Below are positions 57,203-64,000 of a stretch of 64,000 bases of DNA, one piece after another. The first letter of the stretch is position 1. Each line of letters opens with the position of its first letter. The DNA is from JAWHTC01 sp032586155 (GTDB lineage: Bacteria; Pseudomonadota; Alphaproteobacteria; Rhodobacterales; Rhodobacteraceae). The stretch covers positions 310,001-374,000 of the forward strand of contig NZ_JAWHTC010000002.1 in NCBI RefSeq assembly GCF_032586155.1. The letters run 5' to 3'. A program made the translations under genes and the position numbers. The notes beneath the pieces were generated by a model. That model worked only from the letters and a program-made list of their open reading frames with translations, had not been told where the DNA came from and did not search any database.

Positions 57203-57295
57203 GAAGTGTCCCTTTCACGCTGTGCCCCCATTAAGTGCGCGTGGCTCTGGCTTTTTCAACACCTCTCATCAAATCGTGACAAATGCTTCGGTCAC

Positions 57296-59128
57296 TCATG
57301 GCACACGCCGGAAACCGCCCTTGTCAGCGCTTTCGGCAAAGGCTGCGTAAACCCGCAATGCCGCGCTTACCTCACGATTGCGTCCAACCGCCCGCCACGG
57401 CTTGTCGCTAGCCTCCATCTCGGCCCGCCGCTCGTCCAGTTCCGCGTCGGACACCAGCAATTCGATTTGCCTTGCAGGAATATCAATAGCAATCCGGTCC
57501 CCCTCGCGGATCAGCCCAATCGCCCCACCCGCCGCCGCCTCGGGCGACACATGACCAATCGACAACCCCGCCGTCGCGCCGGAAAACCGCCCATCTGTGA
57601 TCAGCGCACAACTGTCATCCACGCGTGTCGCCTTCAGGCTCATGGTTGGCTTCAGCATCTCCTGCATGCCCGGCCCACCCCTGGGCCCTTCATAGCGGAT
57701 CACCACCGCCGAACCCGGCTCAATCTGCCCGCCATCAATCGCCTCCAACGCCGCATCCTGATCGTCAAACACCCGCGCCACCCCTTCCCAGCGCAACATC
57801 TGCTTGGGCACCGCCCCGGTCTTCACGACGCATCCATCGGGCGCGATATTGCCGCGCAGCACCGACAGCCCGCCCTCTTGCGAATAGGCATTCTCGATAC
57901 GGCGAATACACCCGTTTTCACGGTCCAGGTCCATCTCTTGCCAGCGCATGTCCTGGCTATAGGCTTGGATCGTCCGGCGCCCGCCCGGCGCTGCGCGATA
58001 GAAATGGCTGACCTCTTCATCCCCGCTTTGCAGGATGTCCCACTTGGCCAATTGCTCGGCCATCGACTGCCCCGACACGGTCATCGCGCTATCATCCAGC
58101 ACCCCGGCCCGCTGCAATTCGCCCATCAGCCCCATGATGCCACCGGCGCGGTGCACGTCCTCCATGTAATAGTCCTGCGTCGCGGGCGACACCTTGCACA
58201 GATACGGCACTTCACGGCTCAACCGGTCGATATCCGCCATGGAGAAATCCACGCCTGCTTCCGCTGCCATCGCCAGCATGTGCAGGATCGTGTTGGTCGA
58301 CCCACCCATGGCGATATCAACCTTCATCGCATTTTCAAACGCCGCCTTGCCAGCGATTGCGCGCGGCAAGATCGCCTCGTTGTCGTCTTGATAAAACGCC
58401 TCTGCCAACGCGACGACCCGTCGCGCCGCTTTCTGAAACAAATCCTTCCTGTCCGCATGCGTCGCCAGCATCGACCCATTCCCGGGCAATGCCAAACCAA
58501 TCGCCTCGGCCAGGCAGTTCATCGAATTGGCCGTGAACATCCCCGAGCACGACCCGCAGGTCGGGCAGGCGTGATCCTCGATCGCCTGTGCCGCATTGCC
58601 CTGCTCAGGATCAAAGGCCGCCACATAGGCCTGGATCGGATCAACCCGTGTGACTTCTTTCTGCCCCGGCAGCCGCCCGGCCTCCATCGGCCCGCCGGAC
58701 ACGAATATCACCGGAATATTCAGGCGCAGCCCCGCCATCAACATTCCCGGCGTGATCTTGTCGCAATTCGAGATACAGATCATCGCATCAACGCAATGGG
58801 CATTGGCCATATATTCGATGCTGTCGGCGATCAACTCGCGGCTGGGAAGCGAATACAGCATCCCGTCATGCCCCATGGCGATCCCATCATCCACGGCGAT
58901 GGTGCTGAATTCCCGCGGAATGCCCCCCGCCGCCCAAATCTCTTCGCACACCAACCGCCCCACTTCGGCCAGATGGACGTGGCCTGGCACGAACTCGGTG
59001 AACGAATTGGCCACTGCGATCACCGGCTTGCCGAAATCCTCTTTCTTGACGCCACCCGCCAGCCACAACGACCGCGCCGCCGCCGCCGTCTTTCCCTCCG
59101 TCACGATCGATGATCTCAGTTTCGGCAT
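57296..59128 (-). CDS. ilvD: dihydroxy-acid dehydratase
   Basis: ATG 59128, with GGGGAGGG about 5 bases upstream, gives 610 residues. It removes water from 2,3-dihydroxy-acids in valine, isoleucine and leucine synthesis. The iron-sulfur ligands lie in CISNCDKITPGM and in the CPTCGSCSGMFTANSMNCL block, and the C-terminal GRFSGATAGLSIGHVSPEAA is conserved. The sequence just upstream (59145-59163) is a palindrome of a type repeated near the LysR gene. Neighbours are unrelated to amino-acid synthesis. Confidence 0.96.
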   Translation of the reverse strand: MPKLRSSIVTEGKTAAAARSLWLAGGVKKEDFGKPVIAVANSFTEFVPGHVHLAEVGRLVCEEIWAAGGIPREFSTIAVDDGIAMGHDGMLYSLPSRELIADSIEYMANAHCVDAMICISNCDKITPGMLMAGLRLNIPVIFVSGGPMEAGRLPGQKEVTRVDPIQAYVAAFDPEQGNAAQAIEDHACPTCGSCSGMFTANSMNCLAEAIGLALPGNGSMLATHADRKDLFQKAARRVVALAEAFYQDDNEAILPRAIAGKAAFENAMKVDIAMGGSTNTILHMLAMAAEAGVDFSMADIDRLSREVPYLCKVSPATQDYYMEDVHRAGGIMGLMGELQRAGVLDDSAMTVSGQSMAEQLAKWDILQSGDEEVSHFYRAAPGGRRTIQAYSQDMRWQEMDLDRENGCIRRIENAYSQEGGLSVLRGNIAPDGCVVKTGAVPKQMLRWEGVARVFDDQDAALEAIDGGQIEPGSAVVIRYEGPRGGPGMQEMLKPTMSLKATRVDDSCALITDGRFSGATAGLSIGHVSPEAAAGGAIGLIREGDRIAIDIPARQIELLVSDAELDERRAEMEASDKPWRAVGRNREVSAALRVYAAFAESADKGGFRRVP

Positions 59129-59144
59129 GTTTCCCTCCCCGTAG

Positions 59145-59163
59145 GGTGGGCAATCTGCCCACC
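59145..59163. repeat. palindrome of the CGTAGGGTG type, upstream of ilvD
   Basis: GGTGGGCA and TGCCCACC form an 8-bp stem around ATC. The preceding bases CCCCGTAG (through 59144) are the same as before the second palindrome at 63260, while the stem arms differ but are self-complementary. It lies in the 5' leader of ilvD, about 17 bases before the start codon. Confidence 0.6.
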
Positions 59164-59271
59164 TTCCCACCCCGACAAAATCACCCTCCCCGCCTTCAAA
59201 CAACCACCCTCAGGGAATTTCCCGCGCATTTTCCCCATGAAACCGTCCCTGCGCATTCCCAACTCAACCCC

Positions 59272-59751
59272 ATGAACAGACGCCAATTCAATACCCGTCT
59301 CACCGCACTGGGGCTCGCCCCCTTGGTGCCATCCGTCGCTTCTTCCAGCGCGGTGGGTCCGCTGTCACCCGCGGCTTCAGCGCAATATCCCTGGGCGCTG
59401 CAATATACCCGTGTGCACGGATCCTGCTCGCCTGCCCGCTTGGCCAAGGCTTTGAAGGTAAAGCCGGAAATCGCGGGGCAGCTTTTTGCACGATTGCAGG
59501 CGAACGGTATTGTCTCGGCCCCCGGCTTCACCGGCATCGCCCGCACGGTCAACCCGATTGACTGGAACCTGCAAAGCGCGGCCTCTCCGATGCAGAAGGC
59601 CGGTCGTACACTTCAGCGACTACACGACGCCTTCCGCAAAACCAGCGCTCCAGAACCGGACGAGCAGCCGCTCAAAGAGGCCAGAAAAACGGAATCAGCA
59701 CACTCGCCAGTAGCCCAATCGACAGGTTCAGCGGAACACCGACCCGCATGA
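59272..59751 (+). CDS. Tat-type small protein with winged-helix-like core
   Basis: ATG 59272 gives 159 residues. The N-terminus MNRRQFNTRLTALGLAPLVPSVASS has a twin-arginine motif (RRQF), a hydrophobic part and an Ala-rich cleavage area, so Tat export is possible. Residues about 45-95 (RVHGSCSPARLAKALKVKPEIAGQLFARLQANGIVSAPG) look like a winged helix-turn-helix, which is odd for an exported protein. The tail is Pro-, Glu- and Ala-rich. Its 3' end overlaps the SLC13-type gene on the other strand by about 80 bases. No family was recognised. Confidence 0.5.
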   Translation: MNRRQFNTRLTALGLAPLVPSVASSSAVGPLSPAASAQYPWALQYTRVHGSCSPARLAKALKVKPEIAGQLFARLQANGIVSAPGFTGIARTVNPIDWNLQSAASPMQKAGRTLQRLHDAFRKTSAPEPDEQPLKEARKTESAHSPVAQSTGSAEHRPA

Positions 59752-61453
59752 AGTCGGTGAACTTGTAGCCACCTGGGCCATAGACCAGCATGTTGGTCTG
59801 ATAGCCAATCGGCGTGGCAAAGCTGGCGCTTGCCGCCACCATCACCGCCACCACCAGCGGCCTTGCATCAATCCCCATCGCATCCGCCAGACCAATGGCA
59901 ATCGGCGTGACCACCACGGCCACCGCATTGTTGCTCACCATCTCGGTCAACACAGAGGTCAGCAAGTAAATCGCCCAGACAATCAGCGCCCCCGGCAACA
60001 GCGCCAAAAACGGCGCCACCGCCTCTACGATCAGCTTCACGGCACCAGACGCTTCGAGCGCCGCCCCGATCGCAAGCATCGAAAAGATCAGCGCCAGCAA
60101 TCGTCCGTCAACAAAGGAAAACGCCTCGTCCGCGTCAATGCAGCGGGTGATTAGCACCGCGACCACGGCCAGTATCGCCAGCATGAAAATCGGCGCCACG
60201 CCGAACCCCGCCAGCGCCACCAACGCGATCAACGCAATAATCGCAATCGGTGCATGTTGCCGCCGAAACGCCCGCGCCGTCGGTTGGCTGACATCCACCA
60301 TGTCCATGTCAATTGACAGGCGCTGAATGTCCGCCGGAGATCCTTCCAGCAACAGCGTATCCCCGACCCGTACCACGAGGTCATCCAACTGCCGCCCGAT
60401 ATTCTGGTTCTTGCGATGCACCGCCAGCGGATAAACCCCGTACCGCCGCCGCAACCGCATCGAACCCAGCGACCGCCCGATCATCTTGCACCCCGGCGTA
60501 ATCAGCACTTCAACCGTCGTGGTTTCAACCGCGCTGACCTGTTCCACGGGTTTCAAGCTCTTGTCCTGTTGCAGGCTCAGCAGCTCGGCCATTTGCGTGC
60601 GCAAGACCACACGGTCCCCAGCCTGCAACGTCACCCCGGCCAAGTCGCGCCGCAGCGAGGCATCGCCGCGCAACACGTCAATCAATCGGACACCGGCCCG
60701 TTTGAACATCTGCACGCCAGTGACTTCCCGCCCTATCAGCTCGCTTTCCGGTGGGATCACGGCCTCAGTAAAAAACTTCATCTTCGACCGATCAGACAAA
60801 AGCTGCGCCATGCTATCGCGATCCGGCAACAGCATCGGCCCGACAAAACGCAAATAGATCATCCCCCAGATCACAAGGATGATGCCCAGCGGCGTGACCT
60901 CGAAAATCGAAAACGCCTTCATCCCCTGCGCGCGCGCCACACCATCGACAAGCAGGTTCGTCGACGTTCCGATCAGGGTCAGCGTCCCGCCCAGGATCGC
61001 GGCATAGCTCAACGGAATCAGCAACTTGGACGCTTTCAACCCCATGGTCCGCGCCAGTTGCACGAATACCGGGATCATCACCACCACAACCGGTGTATTC
61101 GACACCACCGCGCTGGCCAGGATCACAAAAGCCAGCAAGAGCCCAATCGCCAGTTTCGGGTTGGTTCGCGCCTGTGCATCGGCGAACTTGGTGAACGCGT
61201 CCAGCGCCCCGGTCCGCACCAGCGCGCCCATCACGATGAACATCGCTGCGATCGTCCACGGTGCTGGATTCGACAACACGGTCAATGCCTGATCGTAAGG
61301 CAAGACCCCCAGTGCCAACAGAACCGCCGCACCGGTCATCGCCACCACCTCGGTGGGATAGGTCTCGCGCAGGAACAAAACAAACATCGCCAGCACCACG
61401 GCTATAGTGATCATCGCCTGTCCGGTCTGTCCAATCTCGAGGGCTGCCATCAT
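59672..61453 (-). CDS. SLC13/DASS-type permease with two TrkA-C domains
   Basis: A 593-residue membrane protein with about twelve helices split by a central soluble region. The N-half has NPAPWTIAAMFIVMGALVRTG and SNTPVVVVMIPVFVQLAR; the C-half has VSNNAVAVVVTPIAIGLADAMG and PIGYQTNMLVYGPGGY, the two SNT/PxxxNT-like substrate motifs of the divalent-anion/Na+ symporter fold. Residues about 215-400 hold two TrkA-C (RCK_C) domains (ESELIGREVTGVQMFKRAGV; PGCKMIGRSLGSMRL). It overlaps the EamA-type gene by 4 bases. Substrate (sulfate, dicarboxylate or other anion) unknown. Confidence 0.87.
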   Translation of the reverse strand: MMAALEIGQTGQAMITIAVVLAMFVLFLRETYPTEVVAMTGAAVLLALGVLPYDQALTVLSNPAPWTIAAMFIVMGALVRTGALDAFTKFADAQARTNPKLAIGLLLAFVILASAVVSNTPVVVVMIPVFVQLARTMGLKASKLLIPLSYAAILGGTLTLIGTSTNLLVDGVARAQGMKAFSIFEVTPLGIILVIWGMIYLRFVGPMLLPDRDSMAQLLSDRSKMKFFTEAVIPPESELIGREVTGVQMFKRAGVRLIDVLRGDASLRRDLAGVTLQAGDRVVLRTQMAELLSLQQDKSLKPVEQVSAVETTTVEVLITPGCKMIGRSLGSMRLRRRYGVYPLAVHRKNQNIGRQLDDLVVRVGDTLLLEGSPADIQRLSIDMDMVDVSQPTARAFRRQHAPIAIIALIALVALAGFGVAPIFMLAILAVVAVLITRCIDADEAFSFVDGRLLALIFSMLAIGAALEASGAVKLIVEAVAPFLALLPGALIVWAIYLLTSVLTEMVSNNAVAVVVTPIAIGLADAMGIDARPLVVAVMVAASASFATPIGYQTNMLVYGPGGYKFTDFMRVGVPLNLSIGLLASVLIPFFWPL

Positions 61454-62406
61454 TGCGTGGGGTCCATGTTGTCAGCTGCCTTATCCTCACCCGGCTGGCC
61501 CGCATCCGCAAGCCCCGCGTTATCGCGCGGTTGCACCAGGAACAACCCGATCAGCATCAATCCAAGCGCAGCCCAGAAATACCCGGAATAGCGTTCCCCC
61601 AGGATCAGCATGGCCCAGACCACACCGAATCCGGTCACAAGATAGGCAACCTGGCCCGCAAAAACCGGCCCGGCGCGCCCGACCAGCCAGACATACCCGA
61701 CATAGACAAAGGCATGGATCAGCGAGCTGGCCATGAAGGCATAATCGGGTGCGCCCCAAGGCGGGCGCGGGTCGATCCACGTGCCGGTCATGACCGCCAG
61801 TGGCAGGGCCATCAACGCCCCCACGATCGACGCCCCGCACAAAAGTTGTGTCGGCCCGGCCCCGCCGGTTCCCCATTTGGCCACCACATTGCCCTCGATC
61901 CCGTAGAGAAGCGGCGCAATCAGCGCCACCGGCAGCCATGCCAGCATCCCCGGATCGGGCAACCCCGTTGGTCCTGCCAGCAACGCCACACCGCCGATAC
62001 CGCACATGAGGCCCAGAACCCGCAGCATCGACATCCGGTCCAGCCCCAGCATCAGCGCAATGGGAAAGGCAAACATCGGCACCGCAGCAATCGACACCGA
62101 CATGACACCGGACGGCAGGTGCCGCACCGCCTCATAACTTGCCGTATTCGGCAACAAGGTACCGGTCAGCGCGATCAGCACATAAAAAAAAACCTGCCTG
62201 CGCCCCAATGGCAGCCCCCGTCGCCGGATTGCCAGCACAACGCCCAGGATCACCGCGATGATCACCATCTGCCAGAAGATCAGCCCGAAATGGCGGTATC
62301 CCTGGCTCACCACGATCTTGGACAACGGCTGCGTGATCCCCCAACCCGCGCCGAACAGGCACAGTATCGCGGTCAGCCAGATCCGTTCCTTCAGCCGCGC
62401 GCTCAA
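61450..62406 (-). CDS. DMT-superfamily (EamA) transporter
   Basis: A 318-residue membrane protein with ten predicted helices and two EamA halves. The first half includes GAGWGITQPLSKIVVSQG and NTASYEAVRHLPSGVMSVSIAAVPMFAFPIAL; the second is near VGRAGPVFAGQVAYLVTGFGVVWAMLILGE. Such carriers export amino acids, nucleotides or other small metabolites. Its start overlaps the ymdB-like stop by 4 bases and its stop overlaps the SLC13 gene start, so all three are one transcript. Confidence 0.86.
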   Translation of the reverse strand: MSARLKERIWLTAILCLFGAGWGITQPLSKIVVSQGYRHFGLIFWQMVIIAVILGVVLAIRRRGLPLGRRQVFFYVLIALTGTLLPNTASYEAVRHLPSGVMSVSIAAVPMFAFPIALMLGLDRMSMLRVLGLMCGIGGVALLAGPTGLPDPGMLAWLPVALIAPLLYGIEGNVVAKWGTGGAGPTQLLCGASIVGALMALPLAVMTGTWIDPRPPWGAPDYAFMASSLIHAFVYVGYVWLVGRAGPVFAGQVAYLVTGFGVVWAMLILGERYSGYFWAALGLMLIGLFLVQPRDNAGLADAGQPGEDKAADNMDPTQ

Positions 62407-63215
62407 GGCCCGGCCTGTTCCAGCCGCCCGCCCTGGCGCACCATCTCGATCCGCGTCGCCTTGCCGGTCCTGTCATCGGTCTCGACATAAACGCCCGAAA
62501 GGGTGGCCTCGTCCTTGGCCGGGACAAACCGGGTTTTGCTCATCCCGGTCACGAAACGCCGCATCGGCTCGGCCCGCTCCATCCCGATCACGCTCAGGTA
62601 ATCGCCGCACATCCCCGCATCGCTCTGAAACGCCGTGCCCCCGGGCAGGATCTGTGTATCTCCTGTGGGCACATGGGTATGGGTGCCCACAACAAGGCTC
62701 GCCTTGCCGTCGCACCAATGGCCCATCGCCATCTTTTCGCTGGTGGCCTCGCAATGCATATCAACAATCGACGCCTGCACCATGCCGCCCAGTGGGTGCG
62801 ATTTCAAAACACCCTCGATGGCGCCCCAAGGGTCATCAAAGGCGCGTTTCATGAACACTTGCCCCAACACCTGCGCCACCAGCACCTTGCGTCCGCGCGT
62901 CGCCTCGAACACCCGTGCACCCTTGCCCGGTGCGGTCTTGGCATAGTTGACGGGGCGCAGGATACGCGGCTCGCGTTCGATGAACTGCAGCATATCCTTC
63001 TGGTCAAACGCATGATCGCCCAGCGTGATGCAATCGGCGCCTGCCTCCAGGATCAGCTTGGCATGCTCGGCGCTGAGCCCCATGCCGTTGCTGGCATTCT
63101 CGCCATTGACCACAACGAAATCCAACCGCCACTCTTCGCGCAGACGCGGCAGGTTTTCCACGATGGCCCGCCGTCCGGCCCGGCCCATCACATCGCCAAG
63201 GAAAAGTATCTTCAT
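62403..63215 (-). CDS. YmdB-like metallophosphoesterase (TIGR00282 family)
   Basis: A 270-residue dinuclear metallophosphoesterase. The N-terminus FLGDVMGRAGRRAI supplies the first Asp, VVNGENASNGMGL the Asn/Glu, TLGDHAFDQK the third motif, and DMHCEATSEKMAMG and THTHVPTGD the His ligands. The Bacillus YmdB is a 2',3'-cyclic-nucleotide phosphodiesterase that affects biofilm and sporulation decisions. Here it heads the operon with two transporters. Length is normal. Confidence 0.88.
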   Translation of the reverse strand: MKILFLGDVMGRAGRRAIVENLPRLREEWRLDFVVVNGENASNGMGLSAEHAKLILEAGADCITLGDHAFDQKDMLQFIEREPRILRPVNYAKTAPGKGARVFEATRGRKVLVAQVLGQVFMKRAFDDPWGAIEGVLKSHPLGGMVQASIVDMHCEATSEKMAMGHWCDGKASLVVGTHTHVPTGDTQILPGGTAFQSDAGMCGDYLSVIGMERAEPMRRFVTGMSKTRFVPAKDEATLSGVYVETDDRTGKATRIEMVRQGGRLEQAGP

Positions 63216-63259
63216 GGCCTACCCCTAGGCGCAACATTCGAAGGGGGCAACCCCCGTAG

Positions 63260-63279
63260 GGTGCGTGATTTCACGCACC
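63260..63279. repeat. palindrome of the CGTAGGGTG type, between ymdB-like and LysR genes
   Basis: GGTGCGTGA and TCACGCACC form a 9-bp stem around TT, preceded by CCCCCGTAG. The flank is shared with the palindrome at 59145-59163, while the stem arms differ in sequence but are self-complementary. It lies just after the LysR stop (63285) on the minus strand and could act as a terminator or be a dispersed element. Confidence 0.6.
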
Positions 63280-63284
63280 ACGCC

Positions 63285-64000
63285 TTACGTCCCGGCCCAG
63301 TCGAACCCCAGCAGGATATCCCAAAGCTCCCCTGCGAATTTCGGAAAGGCCGTGCCCTCGCGCAGCAACAGGCTGACATGCCTCCTCTCCTGCACCCCCG
63401 CCACCGGGCGAAACACCAGGTCCTCGCGTTCGGCCTGCACCACCGACTGCGGCAACACCGTCACCCATTTCCCGGTCCGCACCATCGCCAACAACGACGT
63501 GGTGTTGTGCAATACCACCTTTGAGCCGGCAATCGCCTGCTGGAACGCCCCATCTCCGATCGAGTTGATCAGGTTGTTGCGGATGAACCCCGCCCCGGCG
63601 ACCTGATCAATCGTCGGCTCTGGCTCCTGCCGGGCAAGACGGTGATCCGGCGCACAGATCACGCCATAGCGATCCCGGAACAGCCCGACCTGCCGGATAC
63701 CGTTCAGCGTATGCTGCCCCGACACGACGCCGATATCGGCCTGCCCGCGCATCAGCGCGTCGATCACCTGCTCGGTATCGGTATCGCGCAGCTCGACGCT
63801 CAATCCCGGATGCCGACTTGTCAACTCCCCGATGGCAAAGGGAAACACTCTTGCCGCCACGGAAGGGATCGACGCCACCCGGATCAGCCCCTCGGGCGAG
63901 CGGGCGCAGGTCTCGATGGCCGCAAGCGTATAATCGAACTGGCGCAGCTCGGTCTGCGCCAGTTCGAACACCTGCTCTCCCAACCGGGTCAGCCGGTTTT
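63285..64000 (-). CDS. LysR-family regulator, C-terminal part (5' end off window)
   Basis: The frame is open at base 64000 and begins N-R-L-T-R-L-G-E-Q, the wing and linker just after the LysR helix-turn-helix, so the start lies beyond the window. The visible 238 residues are the LysR ligand-binding domain, with GLIRVASIPSVAARVFPFAIGELTSRHPGLSVEL, GQADIGVV and ICAPDHRLA. It likely responds to a small molecule and controls a divergent or adjacent operon. The ymdB-EamA-SLC13 operon follows 69 bases away in the same direction. Confidence 0.9.
   Translation of the reverse strand, partial: NRLTRLGEQVFELAQTELRQFDYTLAAIETCARSPEGLIRVASIPSVAARVFPFAIGELTSRHPGLSVELRDTDTEQVIDALMRGQADIGVVSGQHTLNGIRQVGLFRDRYGVICAPDHRLARQEPEPTIDQVAGAGFIRNNLINSIGDGAFQQAIAGSKVVLHNTTSLLAMVRTGKWVTVLPQSVVQAEREDLVFRPVAGVQERRHVSLLLREGTAFPKFAGELWDILLGFDWAGT

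Noticed and set aside
56582..59113. Open frame of 843 codons antisense to ilvD and the msr genes
   Set aside because: Long antisense frames are common in high-G+C genomes. The translation is rich in Arg, His and Pro without domains, and ilvD on the other strand is beyond doubt.

Overview
The window looks like a chromosomal segment of a marine-type alphaproteobacterium of the Rhodobacterales (Roseobacter group). The evidence is a high G+C background with long antisense open frames, a non-discriminating aspartyl-tRNA synthetase, an Flp-type prepilin with a G/AVTVDW processing site, a Hint-domain protein, an RTX/VCBS protein, and typical alphaproteobacterial gene strings (SPOR lipoprotein-dac-tmk-holB-tatD-MBL; lgt-midA-pgeF; methylmalonyl-CoA epimerase with DUF1467). 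No rRNA, prophage, insertion sequence, transposase or CRISPR array was seen. Two tRNA genes are present (Ser-UGA and Trp-CCA).

Layout. 0-11.5 kb: a CysZ-like membrane protein (cut by the left edge), DUF1467 and methylmalonyl-CoA epimerase, a lone response regulator, an orphan Flp prepilin, aspS, two tandem GT87 glycosyltransferases, an unknown anchored protein and carB. 11.5-12.4 kb: a compact AT-rich two-gene cassette of unknown function abutting the carB stop codon. 12.5-19.3 kb: a large secreted protein, ubiK, the overlapping lgt-midA-pgeF operon, an unannotated 47-residue basic protein with its own terminator, and a Hint-domain protein lacking the nucleophilic Cys. 19.3-23.7 kb: an ABC exporter (adaptor, FtsX/MacB-like permease, ATPase). 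23.7-31.1 kb: a seven-gene overlapping operon joining envelope (SPOR lipoprotein, D,D-carboxypeptidase), nucleotide/replication (tmk, holB) and hydrolase genes, then a thioesterase and tRNA-Ser.

31.2-36.3 kb is an accessory island, AT-richer than its surroundings, beside tRNA-Ser. It carries an MGST1-like MAPEG protein, a soluble glutathione-transferase-like protein with a divergent TetR regulator and twin palindromic operators, and a redox/envelope group (Tat-exported L,D-transpeptidase, cytochrome c lacking the usual axial Met, a small coupled protein, DUF2933, a lipoprotein, and the beginning of an ScsB/DsbD-like gene). It ends in a breakpoint near 36.27-36.30 kb, where truncated scsB-like DNA meets a truncated ABC exporter gene on the opposite strand. 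A single deletion or rearrangement appears to have destroyed both genes. Behind the ABC remnant lies an uncharacterised nucleotidyltransferase in the same operon.

36.3-49 kb: acyltransferase, BASS transporter, a 1253-residue RTX/VCBS protein with three exact-period 100-residue repeats, and a two-gene unit pairing a double CaiB/BaiF CoA-transferase with a dimethylformamidase-like protein, the best candidate here for an undescribed catabolic module. 49.4-64 kb: tRNA-Trp, a TPR protein, tuf, a lipoprotein, a P450 followed by a PLP decarboxylase, msrB-msrA, ilvD, a Tat-type small protein, the ymdB-EamA-SLC13 operon and a LysR regulator cut by the right edge. Two related palindromes of a CGTAGGGTG type sit upstream of ilvD and beside the LysR gene.
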